Shown in pieces: positions 46,708-57,562 of a DNA stretch of 64,000 bases. The position numbers and the translations under genes were made by a program. The DNA is from Goekera deserti (lineage in GTDB: Bacteria > Actinomycetota > Actinomycetes > Mycobacteriales > Geodermatophilaceae). The stretch is from contig NZ_JAAGWK010000021.1 of assembly GCF_010685995.1 (NCBI RefSeq), positions 168,702 to 232,701 on the forward strand, written 5' to 3'. Numbering within the stretch: position 1 is the stretch's first letter; every line of letters begins with the position of its first letter. Below the pieces are notes generated by a model. That model was not told the origin of the DNA. It searched no databases and saw only the letters and a list, made by a program, of their open reading frames with translations.

Positions 46708-47445
46708 TCAGAAGGAGACGTGCGACAGCCCACCGGCGAGCACCGCGCCGATGAGCGGGCCGACGACCGGCACCCAGGCGTAGCCCCAGTTGCTGTCGCC
46801 CTTGCCCTTGATGGGCAGGATGGCGTGCGCGATGCGCGGGCCCAGGTCGCGGGCCGGGTTGATGGCGTAGCCGGTGGGGCCACCGAGCGAGGCGCCGATG
46901 CCCACGACGAGCAGGGCCACCGCGAGCGGGCCGATCTCGGTCGGGGTGTCACCGAAGCGCAGGATGATGTAGATCAGCACGAAGGTGCCGATCGCCTCGG
47001 TGACCAGGTTGTCCGCGGTGCTCTTGATGGCCGGGCCGGTGGAGAAGGTGCCCAGCTGGGTGCCGGCCGCCTCCGGGTCGTCGTAGTGCGCGCGGTAGGC
47101 GGCCCAGGCCAGCACGGCGCCCAGGATCGCGCCGATCAGCTCCGCGGCCAGGTAGACCAGCGTGCTGGCCACCGACACGTCGACGCCGGGCGCGTACTGG
47201 TCGGCGCCGCTCACCAGCAGGCCGATCGTGACGGCGGGGTTCAGGTGGGCGCCCGAGCTCGCGGCGGCGTAGACGCCGGCGAAGACGGCCAGGCCCCAGC
47301 CGAAGATGATGACGATCCAGCCGCCGCCGTTGCCGAAGCTCTTGGGCAGCGAGACGTTGGCGACGACGCCGACGCCCAGCAGGATCAGGATGGCGGTGCC
47401 GAGTACTTCACTGCCGAAGACGGTCCCGAGACCGACGGTGTCCAC
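46708..47445 (-). CDS. glpF: Glycerol facilitator (aquaglyceroporin)
   Basis: 245 residues, six membrane helices and the two half-helix motifs HLNPAVT and AINPARD with the following Arg-Asp of the glycerol-conducting branch (NPARDLGPR). Lets glycerol in by diffusion. GTG at 47445 follows AGAGGAG. First gene of glpF-glpK. Confidence 0.94.
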   Translation of the reverse strand: MDTVGLGTVFGSEVLGTAILILLGVGVVANVSLPKSFGNGGGWIVIIFGWGLAVFAGVYAAASSGAHLNPAVTIGLLVSGADQYAPGVDVSVASTLVYLAAELIGAILGAVLAWAAYRAHYDDPEAAGTQLGTFSTGPAIKSTADNLVTEAIGTFVLIYIILRFGDTPTEIGPLAVALLVVGIGASLGGPTGYAINPARDLGPRIAHAILPIKGKGDSNWGYAWVPVVGPLIGAVLAGGLSHVSF

Positions 47446-47546
47446 GAGTAGGTGCTCCTCTGCGTTGGCCCGCAGCGTTGCGGACCGGTGACCGGCACGG
47501 CGGCGCGGATGTGGTCCCCGTCACCGCCGTGCCCTTTCGTCGCAGG

Positions 47547-47575
47547 ACCGTAGGGGCCGTACCGGAGCGTCACAA
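47547..47575 (-). promoter_or_regulatory. Promoter of glpF-glpK
   Basis: Read on minus: -35 TTGTGA (47575-47570), exactly 17 bp, -10 TACGGT (47552-47547). About 100 nt upstream of glpF. The leader contains a CACGGCGG/CCGCCGTG inverted repeat (47496-47503, 47524-47531). Confidence 0.65.
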
Positions 47576-47615
47576 CCCTCACCTGTGCGACATGGTCGTA
47601 CTGCTCCCGAACAGG

Positions 47616-49117
<1,502 letters not shown>

Positions 49118-49121
<4 letters not shown>

Positions 49122-49852
49122 CCGCTGTGCCCCAACTCGCGCGAGACGGCCTGCGCCGCGTCCAGCACCATCGTCAGCAGCGCCGGCCGCGGCGCCCCGC
49201 GCCCGTCCAGCACCACCGACGTCGGGCCGCTGATGCCCAGCGCGGCCACCACCAGGCCGGTCGACCCGCGCACGGGCGCCGCGAGCCCGCTGACGCCGAG
49301 GTCCGGGCCCACCCGGCCGGTCGCCCAGCCGCGGGCCCGCACCTCGGCGAGCTCCACCCGGTCGACCGCGACGTCGCCGACCCCGGTGCCGCCGCCGTGC
49401 CGGCCCGCGGCCGACGCCAGCAGCACCTTGCCCAGCGCCGTCGTGGCCGCGGGCAGCCGGGTGCCGACGTCGAGCACCTGCACGGAGTCGTCGGGCCGGA
49501 AGACGTGGTGCACCACGTCGACGTGGTCGCCGGCCAGCGTGGCCAGCCGCACCGCCTGGCCGCTGCGGGAGGCGAGCGCGTCGGCCCAGTTGGAGGCGCG
49601 GGCGCGCAGCTCGTTGACGTCCAGGTGCCCGGCGCCCAGCCGCAGCAGGCCGGCCCCCAGGCTGTAGCGCCCGGTCGAGCGGTCCTGGTCGACGAACCCG
49701 ACGGCCAGCAGCGTGCGCAGCAGGCTGTGCGTGGTCGTCTTCGCCAGCCCCACCGCGCCGGCGATCTCGGTGACGCCGAGCGTGCCGCCGGAGCCGGCGA
49801 CCACCTGCAGGATCGCGGCGGCCCGCTCGATGGACTGCACGGTGCCCGGCAC
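49118..49852 (-). CDS. IclR-family regulator (GylR-like)
   Basis: 244 residues: winged helix (VQSIERAAAILQVVAGSGGTLGVTEIAGAVGLAKTTTHSLLRTL) and an IclR effector domain. Streptomyces GylR controls glycerol genes; its place between glpK2 and the divergent glpD makes the same role very likely. TAGCGT (49859-49864) ends 6 nt before GTG 49852, so probably leaderless. Confidence 0.88.
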
Positions 49853-49898
49853 GTCGTCACGCTAGGGCATCGACCGGCCCGTGGAACGGCGGAGTTCA

Positions 49899-49964
49899 GC
49901 AGCGTCCGTCCGGGTTCACCAGTGTTGGTGAGCTCGGCCGGACGGTGATCAGCTCAGCTGATCC
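49899..49964. repeat. 82-bp palindromic element, copy 3 (left part degenerate)
   Basis: TGGTGAGCTCGGCCGGA (49926-49942) and TGATCAGCTCAGCTGATC (49946-49963) are the same as in copy 2, but the left arm (GTCCGTCCGGGTTCACCA) is diverged and the left outer palindrome is lost. Unlike the others it lies between divergent genes. Confidence 0.75.
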
Positions 49965-50009
49965 ACGCTGGCGGGCGGGGGTCGCGCCGTGACCTGGCCG
50001 TACGACAGT

Positions 50010-50029
50010 GTCGAACGGCGCTGTTCGAC
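50010..50029. promoter_or_regulatory. Inverted repeat upstream of glpD, candidate IclR/GylR operator
   Basis: GTCGAAC and GTTCGAC (7-bp arms) around GGCGCT. It lies 20-40 nt upstream of the -10-like TACCGT (50049-50054), over the -35 region. The GAAC/GTTC spacing is 6, not the 4 of the LexA box. Confidence 0.5.
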
Positions 50030-50167
50030 TCGGTCAGCGGCACCGACCTACCGTTGTACCCGAGCCGCCGGTACCACGGGCGGCGGCAGCCACGACGAGG
50101 TGCGCCGGCCCAGGAGCACCTCCACCCCGCGTCGGTCGACGGCGACCGCGCACCGAGGAGCCCAGAC

Positions 50168-51898
50168 ATGACTGCAGTACCCCCGCTCGGTCCCGCCCAG
50201 CGCGCACAGGCGTGGGAGGAGCTCGTCCGCGGCCAGTTCGAGGTCCTGGTGATCGGTGGTGGCGTCACCGGCGCCGGCGTTGCGCTCGACGCCGCCACCC
50301 GCGGTCTGCGCACCGCCATGGTCGAGGCCCGGGACTTCGCCAGCGGGACGTCGTCCCGCTCGTCCAAGCTGTTCCACGGCGGCCTGCGCTACCTGGAGCA
50401 GCTGAACTTCGGCCTGGTGCGCGAGGCGCTGCACGAGCGCGACCTGTCGGTCAACCGGATCGCCCCGCACCTGGTCAAGCCGGTGTCCTTCCTGTACCCG
50501 CTGACCCACCGCGGGTGGGAGCGGCCCTACGTCACCGCCGGCCTGGCGCTGTACGACGGCCTCGCCCGCTTCGGCGCGCTGTCCGAGCCGATGCCCGCGC
50601 AGAAGCACCTCACCCGCACCGGGGCCCGCCGGCTGTTCCCGGCGCTGCGGTCCGACGCGCTGGTCGGTGCCGTGCGGTACTGGGACGCCCAGGCCGACGA
50701 CGCCCGGCACACCCTCACCCTCGCCCGCACCGCCGCCCACTACGGCGCCACCGTGCTGAACTCCGCGGAGGTCGTCTTCTTCCTGCGCAACGGCGACCGC
50801 GTCGTCGGCGCCCGGGTGCGCGACGTGGAGACCGGCCGCGAGGTCGACGTGCAGAGCGAGGTCGTGGTCAACGCGACCGGCGTCTGGACCGACGACCTGC
50901 AGACCCTCGTGGGTGGCCGCGGCCGCTTCCACGTGCGGGCCAGCAAGGGCGTGCACATCGTCGTCCCGCGGGACCGGATCAACGGCGAGACCGGCCTGAT
51001 CCTCAAGACCGAGAAGTCGGTGCTGTTCGTGATCCCGTGGGGCAGCCACTGGATCGTCGGCACCACCGACACCGACTGGGACCTGGACAAGGCCCACCCG
51101 GCGGCCAGCCGGGAGGACATCGACTACATCCTCACCCACGTCAACGAGGTGCTCGCCGTCCCGCTGACGCACGACGACATCACCGGCGTGTACGCCGGCC
51201 TGCGCCCGCTGCTGTCCGGGGAGAGCGAGGACACCAGCACGCTGTCCCGCGAGCACGCCGTCGCGCGGCCGACGCCCGGCGTCATCTCGGTGGCCGGCGG
51301 CAAGTACACGACCTACCGCCCGATGGCCGCCGACGCCGTCGACGCCGTCGCCGAGGACGTGACCCGCCAGGTGCCGCCGAGCGTCACCGAGAACATCCCG
51401 CTGGTCGGCGCCGAGGGCTACCACGCGATGGTCAACCAGCTGGACACGCTGGCCGAGCGCTGGGGCATCCAGCGCTTCCAGGCCGAGCACCTGCTCAACC
51501 GCTTCGGCTCCCTGGCGCCGGACGTGCTGGCCCTGGCCGCCGAGGACCGCTCGCTGCTGGAGCCGGTGCCCGGTGCCGAGGAGTACCTGATGGTGGAGAT
51601 GGTGTGGGCGGCGGAGCACGAGGCCGCCCTGCACCTGGACGACCTGCTCGCCCGGCGCACCCGCATCTCCATCGAGACCGCGCACCGCGGCGTGGACAGC
51701 GCCGAGCCGGTCGCCCGCGCCGTGGCCGGCGTCCTGGGCTGGGACGCCGAGCGGATCGCCAACGAGGTGGCCAGCTACGCCGCCCGGGTGGAGGCCGAGC
51801 GCCGGTCGCAGACCGAGGCCGACGACCGGGCCGCCGACGCGGTGCGGGTCGCCGCGCCGGACACCCGCGCGGTGGCGGTCGGGCGCGCGCTGGTCTGA
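50168..51898 (+). CDS. glpD: Aerobic glycerol-3-phosphate dehydrogenase
   Basis: 576 residues. FAD-binding VIGGGVTGAGVALDAATRG, DFASGTSSRSSKLFHGGLRYLE, and the late GGKYTTYRPMA motif. Membrane-bound flavoenzyme that oxidises glycerol 3-phosphate to dihydroxyacetone phosphate and feeds quinones. ATG at 50168. Divergent from iclR-glpK2, completing the glycerol pathway. Confidence 0.96.
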   Translation: MTAVPPLGPAQRAQAWEELVRGQFEVLVIGGGVTGAGVALDAATRGLRTAMVEARDFASGTSSRSSKLFHGGLRYLEQLNFGLVREALHERDLSVNRIAPHLVKPVSFLYPLTHRGWERPYVTAGLALYDGLARFGALSEPMPAQKHLTRTGARRLFPALRSDALVGAVRYWDAQADDARHTLTLARTAAHYGATVLNSAEVVFFLRNGDRVVGARVRDVETGREVDVQSEVVVNATGVWTDDLQTLVGGRGRFHVRASKGVHIVVPRDRINGETGLILKTEKSVLFVIPWGSHWIVGTTDTDWDLDKAHPAASREDIDYILTHVNEVLAVPLTHDDITGVYAGLRPLLSGESEDTSTLSREHAVARPTPGVISVAGGKYTTYRPMAADAVDAVAEDVTRQVPPSVTENIPLVGAEGYHAMVNQLDTLAERWGIQRFQAEHLLNRFGSLAPDVLALAAEDRSLLEPVPGAEEYLMVEMVWAAEHEAALHLDDLLARRTRISIETAHRGVDSAEPVARAVAGVLGWDAERIANEVASYAARVEAERRSQTEADDRAADAVRVAAPDTRAVAVGRALV

Positions 51899-51916
51899 CC
51901 CGCCGCGGTCCCCCGC

Positions 51917-51948
51917 CGACCCCCGCCCCGCACCCGGGGCGGGGGTCG
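51917..51948 (+). terminator. Terminator after glpD
   Basis: CGACCCCCGCCCCG (51917-51930) and CGGGGCGGGGGTCG (51935-51948): perfect 14-bp stem, CACC loop, 19 nt after the stop. Confidence 0.8.
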
Positions 51949-52053
51949 CTCGTCGGCGGCTTGCACTTCCGTGCCGGCTGGACTTGGATCGGCGGAGGGT
52001 GACCGTGCACACGGGCATGGTGACCCGCCGTGCACCACGTGCGGAAGGGTGAC

Positions 52054-54537
52054 GTGACCGAGTCCCCTCCTGCCCCGCCGTCCCCCTCCACCCCCGCGCA
52101 GGACCGGGACCGGCTCGCCGTCGCGCGCCGGCTGGAGCCGGCCGAGGAGACCAGCCCCACCCTGGACGCGCTGTCCGAGCTCGCCGCCCGGCTGATGCGC
52201 GTCCGGGCGGCACACGTCTGCCTGCTCACCGACGCCGAGGCGATCGCCGGCCGCTCGCTGACCACCCCGGCGGGCCACCGGCCCCTGGACGACTCGATCT
52301 GCCGGCTGGCCCTGGACGGGGAGATCGTGGTGCCCGACGCCCGGGCCGACGCCCGTACCGCCGGTGTCAGCCTGGTGGCCGAGGGTCTGATCGGTTCGTT
52401 CCTGGGCACCCCGCTGGTCGTCGACGACGACCTGGTGGTGGGCACCTTCTGCGTCTTCGACCCCGAGCCCCGCCCGTGGACCGACGACGACCGGGAGACG
52501 CTGCGGTTGCTCGGCCAGGCGGCGGTCGTGGAGCTGCAGCACGCCGAGCTGGCCGTGGAGTACGAGCGCACCCGGCTGCGCTGGGGCCTGGCCATCGAGG
52601 CTGCGGAGATCGGCAGCTTCGACTGGGACCTGCAGAGCGGCGTGCTGGCCTGGGACGACCGGCTGATCGAGCTGTTCGGTTACGACGCGGCCACCTTCGA
52701 CCGCAGCATCGAGGGCTTCAACGACCGCGTTCACCCGGCCGACCTGCCCCGGGTCAGCGCGGCCATCGCCCGCTCGATCGCCGGGGGCGAGGACCTCGAG
52801 ATGGAGTACCGGGTGGTGCTGCCCACCGGGGTGACCCGCTGGGTGCGGGCCCGCGGCAAGCCGCTCTACGACGCCGCCGGCGTGCCGGTCCGCCTGCTGG
52901 GCGCCGCCCAGGACAGCACCGACCAGCGCGACCGGGAGGCACTGGTCGGCCGGGTGCTGGAGGCGATGCCCTCGGCGATGGTCTCGGTGGACCGCCGGTG
53001 GCGCTTCACGTACCTCAACGCCGAGGCCGAGCGGGTGCTGGGCCGGCCCCGCGCAGAGCTGCTCGGCGGGGCCCTCGGCGAGCTGTTCCCCGCCGGGGTC
53101 GGCACGCCGTTCGAGGCCGGCTTCCGCCGGGCGATGGAGACCGGCGAGCCGCAGACCCTGGAGGCGTACCACCCCGCGCCGCTGGACGTCTGGCTCGAGG
53201 TGCGGGCCTGGTCCACCCCCGAGGGCCTGTCCTTCGTCCTCCGCGACGTCACCGAGCGCCGGCGCACCCAGGAGCTGGCCGCCCGGCAGGCCCAGCGGCT
53301 GGAGCTGCTGGCCCAGGTCGGCGCCGAGCTGAGCGGCACGGTGGACGGCGCGGCGGTCATCGGCCGGCTGGCCCGGCTGGTGGTGCCGGCGCTGGCCGAC
53401 GGCTGCGTGGTCACCGTCGTCGACAGCTCCGGCCGGGTGCGGGACGTCGGCACGTGGCACGCCGACCCGGGGCACCGGGCCGCGCTGGAGCGCTACGGGC
53501 GGGCCCGCGTGCACGCACGGCCCTCGTCGCCCGGCGCCGGGGTGGGGGTGGTGGACCGTGCGGTCGGCGCGTGGACGCCCGACCTGCCGCCCGCGGCGGG
53601 GCGGCTGCTCGCCGAGGTAGACGTCGGCCACGTGCTGGCCCTGCCGATGCGCGGGCACAGCTCGGACACCGGGCTGCTGTCCCTGCTGTACGCGCCGGGC
53701 CGGCTGCCCACCGACGAGGAGCGGCAGACCGCCCAGGACGTCGCCGACCGGACCGGTCTGGCACTGGACCAGGCGCAGGTCTTCGGCCGCCAGCGGCTGC
53801 TCGCCGAGGGGCTGCAGCGCAGCCTGCTGACCGAGCCGCCGGAGCCCGACGACCTGGAGGTCGTCGTGCGCTACGAGCCGGCCGCCGAGCAGGCCCAGGT
53901 GGGCGGTGACTGGTACGACGCGTTCCTGCAGCCGGGCGGCTCGATGATGCTCGTGATCGGGGACGTCGCCGGGCACGACACCCAGGCCGCCGCGGCGATG
54001 GGCCAGCTGCGCAGCCTGCTGCGCGGGGTCGCCGTCTACAGCGACGCGGGCCCGGCGGAGGTGCTGCGCGGGCTGGACCGGGCCGTGCAGGTGCTCGACG
54101 TGCCCGCCCTGGCGACGGTGGCGGTGGCCCGCTTCGAGCAGACCGACGAGGAGGTGGCCCGCGGGGTCACCCGGCTGGTGTGGTCGAACGCCGGCCACCC
54201 GCCGCCGGTGGTCATCGAGCCCGACGGCACGTTGCGCCTGCTCGGTGGGCTGACCGGGGAGCTGCTGCTCGGAGTCGACCCCGACACCCGGCGCACCGAG
54301 CACAGCGTCGTCCTGGCGCGCGGGTCGACCGTCGTGCTCTACACCGACGGCCTCGTCGAGCGCCGGGACGCCGACCTGGACCACGGCCTCGCGGTGCTCA
54401 CCGACGAGCTCACCCGGCTGGCGCACCTGCCGCTGGACCAGCTGTGCGACCAGCTGCTCGACCACCTGCTGCAGGGCCGCCCGGACGACGACGTCGCCCT
54501 GGTGGCTGTGCGGCTGCACCCACAACGGGACGGGTGA
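52054..54537 (+). CDS. Multisensor SpoIIE-type phosphatase (GAF-PAS-PAS-GAF-PPM)
   Basis: 827 residues. GAF domain (about 25-170), PAS with PAC (about 175-300, FDWDLQSGVLAWDDRLIELFGYD), PAS (about 305-415), GAF (about 425-575), then a C-terminal SpoIIE/RsbU phosphatase (about 600-827) with VGGDWYDAF, VIGDVAGHD, GHPPPVV, YTDGLVERR and DDDVALV. Such proteins dephosphorylate anti-sigma antagonists and switch on stress sigma factors. No photoactive Cys is seen in its PAS domains. GTG at 52054 follows GGAAGGGTGAC. Confidence 0.9.
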   Translation: MTESPPAPPSPSTPAQDRDRLAVARRLEPAEETSPTLDALSELAARLMRVRAAHVCLLTDAEAIAGRSLTTPAGHRPLDDSICRLALDGEIVVPDARADARTAGVSLVAEGLIGSFLGTPLVVDDDLVVGTFCVFDPEPRPWTDDDRETLRLLGQAAVVELQHAELAVEYERTRLRWGLAIEAAEIGSFDWDLQSGVLAWDDRLIELFGYDAATFDRSIEGFNDRVHPADLPRVSAAIARSIAGGEDLEMEYRVVLPTGVTRWVRARGKPLYDAAGVPVRLLGAAQDSTDQRDREALVGRVLEAMPSAMVSVDRRWRFTYLNAEAERVLGRPRAELLGGALGELFPAGVGTPFEAGFRRAMETGEPQTLEAYHPAPLDVWLEVRAWSTPEGLSFVLRDVTERRRTQELAARQAQRLELLAQVGAELSGTVDGAAVIGRLARLVVPALADGCVVTVVDSSGRVRDVGTWHADPGHRAALERYGRARVHARPSSPGAGVGVVDRAVGAWTPDLPPAAGRLLAEVDVGHVLALPMRGHSSDTGLLSLLYAPGRLPTDEERQTAQDVADRTGLALDQAQVFGRQRLLAEGLQRSLLTEPPEPDDLEVVVRYEPAAEQAQVGGDWYDAFLQPGGSMMLVIGDVAGHDTQAAAAMGQLRSLLRGVAVYSDAGPAEVLRGLDRAVQVLDVPALATVAVARFEQTDEEVARGVTRLVWSNAGHPPPVVIEPDGTLRLLGGLTGELLLGVDPDTRRTEHSVVLARGSTVVLYTDGLVERRDADLDHGLAVLTDELTRLAHLPLDQLCDQLLDHLLQGRPDDDVALVAVRLHPQRDG

Positions 54538-54564
54538 CGAGCGCGGGCACGGGCGACCCGATGT

Positions 54565-54606
54565 GATGCACTCGTGCATCCAGTACACCGGTGCATCGGA
54601 TACGGT
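54565..54606 (+). promoter_or_regulatory. tetR-MMPL promoter with probable TetR operator
   Basis: GATGCAC-TC-GTGCATC (54565-54580) is a perfect 7-bp inverted repeat; a further GTGCATC half (54591-54597) follows 17 nt after the previous one. The -10-like TACGGT is at 54601-54606, 8 nt before the tetR GTG. Binding here would block the promoter, so TetR autoregulation is likely. Confidence 0.65.
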
Positions 54607-54614
54607 GCCGCATC

Positions 54615-55259
54615 GTGAGCACGACATCGACGCCCCGGCGCCGCCCGCCACGCCGGCGTGCGGTCACCGCCGAGCTGCTGCTGGACGCTGCCCTGGAGAC
54701 CTTCGCCGACGTGGGCTTCGCCGCGGCGACCATCGAGGACGTCTGCGGGCGCGGCGGCTTCACCCGCGGCGCCTTCTACTCCAACTTCGCCAGCAAGGAC
54801 GAGCTGTTCGCCGCGCTCGTCACCCGGGAGTGCCGCCGGGACCTCGGCCGCGCCGACGACCTGCTCGGTGACGTGAGCGCCGAGCCCGACCCGGTCGCGG
54901 CCGCCGTGGACCGCTGCCTGGAGCTGTTCCGCCAGGACCGCGCCTGGACCCTGGTGCTGGCGGAGTTCACCCTGCACGCGGCCCGGCACCCCGCCGCGGC
55001 CGCCCTGCTCGCCGAGACGCGCGAGCGCACCTGCAACCTGCTGGTGGAGGCCATCGAGCGGCTGGCCGGCACCGCCGGCATCGCCCTCACCGTGCCGGCC
55101 GCCGACCTGGCCCGCGCCATCTCGGCCCTGCACGAGGGCGTCAGCCTGCACCAGCTCACCGGTGGGCCCGCCGCGGGCCGGCTGGAGCGCGAGTCACTGC
55201 TGCTCCTGCTGCGCGGCGCCACCAGCACCCGCCCGTCCACCCCTTCCCCGGAGTCCTGA
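54615..55259 (+). CDS. TetR-family repressor of the MMPL gene
   Basis: 214 residues. N-terminal helix-turn-helix (LLLDAALETFADVGFAAATIEDVCGRGGFTRGAFYSNFASKDELF), helical ligand domain behind it. GTG at 54615, probably leaderless. Its stop overlaps the MMPL start (TGATG), so it is in an operon with the exporter it probably controls. Confidence 0.9.
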   Translation: MSTTSTPRRRPPRRRAVTAELLLDAALETFADVGFAAATIEDVCGRGGFTRGAFYSNFASKDELFAALVTRECRRDLGRADDLLGDVSAEPDPVAAAVDRCLELFRQDRAWTLVLAEFTLHAARHPAAAALLAETRERTCNLLVEAIERLAGTAGIALTVPAADLARAISALHEGVSLHQLTGGPAAGRLERESLLLLLRGATSTRPSTPSPES

Positions 55260-57496
55260 TGTCCACCCTGCTCTACCGGCTCGGCCGTGCCGCCTACCAC
55301 CGTCGTCGCCTCGTGTCGGCCGTCTGGGTGGCCGTCGTGGGTCTCGTGGTCGCCCTGCTCCTCACCGTCGGCAGCCAGTCCGACGACGCCTTCACCATCC
55401 CCGGGTCGGAGTCGCAGACGGCGCTGGATCAGCTCCGCGAGGCCTCGCCCGCGGCGGCGGGGGCCAGCGCCAGCGTGCTGTTCGCCGCGCCCGACGGGCA
55501 GACGGTCACCGCTCCGCAGTACGTCCAGGCGATCGGGCAGGTGGTCGCGGCGGCCGGGCAGGTGACCGACGTCGGGGCCGTGACGGACCCGTTCGCCACG
55601 CAGGCACTCAGCCGGGACGGCCGCGCGGCGCTGGTCACCGTGCAGTACGACGTCGAGGGCGAGGCGCTGGCCGCCGACGCCTACGACGAGCTGACGGCGG
55701 CCACCGCCGCGGCGCGCGACGCCGGGCTGCAGGTCGAGGTGGGGGGCCAGGCCTTCAGCACCACCGGCGTGGCCGTCGGGCCCACCGAGCTGGTCGGGGT
55801 GCTGGTCGCCGTGGTGGTCCTCGCGGTCACGCTGGGCTCGCTGCTGGCCGCCGGGATGAACCTGCTGATCGCCCTCGTCGGCGTCCTGGTCGGGCTGGGC
55901 GGGCTGCTGCTGTCCTCCAACGTGCTGACGCTGTCCTCCAGCGCGCCGACCCTGGCGCTGATGATCGGCCTGGCGGTCGGCATCGACTACTCGCTGTTCA
56001 TCCTGTCCCGGCACCGCTCGCAGCTGGCCGCGGGCCTCGACCCGGCGGAGTCCGTCGCCCGGGCCGCCGGCACCGCGGGCTCGGCGGTGGTCTTCGCCGG
56101 CCTCACCGTGATCATCGCGCTGTCCGGGCTGTCCGTCGTCGGCATCCCGTTCCTGACCGTGATGGGCCTCGGCGCCGCCGGCACCGTGCTGGTCGCGGTG
56201 CTCGTGGCCCTGACGCTGCTCCCGGCGCTGCTCGGCTTCGCCGGTGCCCGGCTCACGCCGGAGCCGGGCTCGCGGGCCGGTCGCCGCGAGCAGGCGCTGG
56301 CCGCCGAGGACGGCCGGCCGGCCCGGTTCGGGGGTGCCCGCTGGGGTGCGCTGGTGACCCGCCGGCCGCTGGTCACCGTGCTGGTCACCGTGATCGGGTT
56401 GCTGGTGATGGCCGTCCCGGCCCTGCAGCTGCGGCTGGCGCTGCCCGATGCGAGCACCGCCGCCGAGGACAGCCCGCAGCGGCAGGCCTACGACGCGGTC
56501 AGCGAGTACTTCGGCCCCGGGCTCAACGGCCCGCTGCTCCTGCTGCTCGACGGGCTCGACCCGGCCGGTGCGCAGGACGCGGCCAACGCCGCCGCGGTCG
56601 CCGTCGGCGGGGTGCCGACCGATCGGCCCGGTGAGTTCGACGGCGGCCTGGACGACGTCGTCGTCGCCACGCCCCAGGTGCTGCCCGACGGGACGACGGC
56701 GATCGTGCAGGTCGTGCCGGAGAGCGGCCCGCAGGAGCAGGCCACCACCGACCTGGTCGCCGACCTGCGGTCGCTGGCGCCGCAGCTGGAGCAGCAGACG
56801 GGCGCCGAGGTCGCGGTGACCGGGCAGACCGCCATCGCCATCGACGTGTCCGACCGGCTGCAGGGTGCGCTGTTGCCGTTCGCCCTGATCGTCGTCGGGC
56901 TGGCGGTGGTGCTGCTCATGCTGGTGTTCCGGTCGGTGCTGGTCCCGGTGAAGGCCGCGCTGGGCTTCCTGCTGTCGGTCGGTGCCTCCTTCGGCGCGGT
57001 CGTCGCGGTGTTCCAGTGGGGCTGGCTGGCCGACCTGTTCGGGGTGCCGGCCACCGGCCCGGTGATCAGCTTCATGCCGATCCTGCTGATGGCCGTGCTG
57101 TTCGGGCTCGCCATGGACTACGAGGTGTTCCTGGTGTCCCGGATGCGCGAGGAGTACGTGCACGGCGCCGCCCCGCGCGACGCCGTGGTCGGCGGCATGC
57201 GGCACGCCTCCCGGGTGGTGGTCGCGGCGGCGCTGATCATGCTCTCGGTGTTCGCCAGCTTCGTGACCATCGAGGACGTCACCATCAAGGCGATCGCGTT
57301 CGGTCTGGCAGTCGGCGTGCTGGTCGACGCCTTCGTCGTCCGGATGACGCTGGTGCCGGCGGTGCTGGCCCTGCTGAGCCGCTCGGCGTGGTGGCTTCCC
57401 CGCGGGCTGGACCGGGTGCTTCCCGACCTGGACGTCGAGGGTGCGCGGCTGGAGCGCCCGGCGCCCCCCGTCCGGGAGCCGCAGCCCGCCGGCTGA
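55259..57496 (+). CDS. MMPL-family RND transporter, TetR-linked
   Basis: 745 residues, two RND halves, each a large loop followed by helices (about 180-330 and 530-715). Motifs GLAVGIDYSLFILSRHR and FGLAMDYEVFLVSRMREEY are the proton-relay helices of MMPL proteins. Exports lipid or hydrophobic compounds. Overlaps tetR by one nt. Only distantly like the CsoR-linked MMPL protein at 13309. Confidence 0.9.
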   Translation: MSTLLYRLGRAAYHRRRLVSAVWVAVVGLVVALLLTVGSQSDDAFTIPGSESQTALDQLREASPAAAGASASVLFAAPDGQTVTAPQYVQAIGQVVAAAGQVTDVGAVTDPFATQALSRDGRAALVTVQYDVEGEALAADAYDELTAATAAARDAGLQVEVGGQAFSTTGVAVGPTELVGVLVAVVVLAVTLGSLLAAGMNLLIALVGVLVGLGGLLLSSNVLTLSSSAPTLALMIGLAVGIDYSLFILSRHRSQLAAGLDPAESVARAAGTAGSAVVFAGLTVIIALSGLSVVGIPFLTVMGLGAAGTVLVAVLVALTLLPALLGFAGARLTPEPGSRAGRREQALAAEDGRPARFGGARWGALVTRRPLVTVLVTVIGLLVMAVPALQLRLALPDASTAAEDSPQRQAYDAVSEYFGPGLNGPLLLLLDGLDPAGAQDAANAAAVAVGGVPTDRPGEFDGGLDDVVVATPQVLPDGTTAIVQVVPESGPQEQATTDLVADLRSLAPQLEQQTGAEVAVTGQTAIAIDVSDRLQGALLPFALIVVGLAVVLLMLVFRSVLVPVKAALGFLLSVGASFGAVVAVFQWGWLADLFGVPATGPVISFMPILLMAVLFGLAMDYEVFLVSRMREEYVHGAAPRDAVVGGMRHASRVVVAAALIMLSVFASFVTIEDVTIKAIAFGLAVGVLVDAFVVRMTLVPAVLALLSRSAWWLPRGLDRVLPDLDVEGARLERPAPPVREPQPAG

Positions 57497-57562
57497 CCTG
57501 CCGGCGGGGGCACGGGTGGGGGACGATGGGCCGTCCGCCCGTCGACGTCGGAGGAGATCGGT

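Larger units (their letters stand above)
49853..50167. other. 315-nt gap between divergent iclR and glpD
   Basis: Holds the leaderless iclR promoter, a partial copy of the 82-bp palindromic element (49899-49964), an inverted repeat (50010-50029) likely to be the regulator site, and a -10-like TACCGT (50049-50054) for glpD. No gene seen. Confidence 0.6.

Noticed and set aside
50010..50029. LexA SOS box before glpD
   Set aside because: GAAC and GTTC are 6 bp apart; the actinobacterial LexA box needs 4, and the context is glycerol metabolism.
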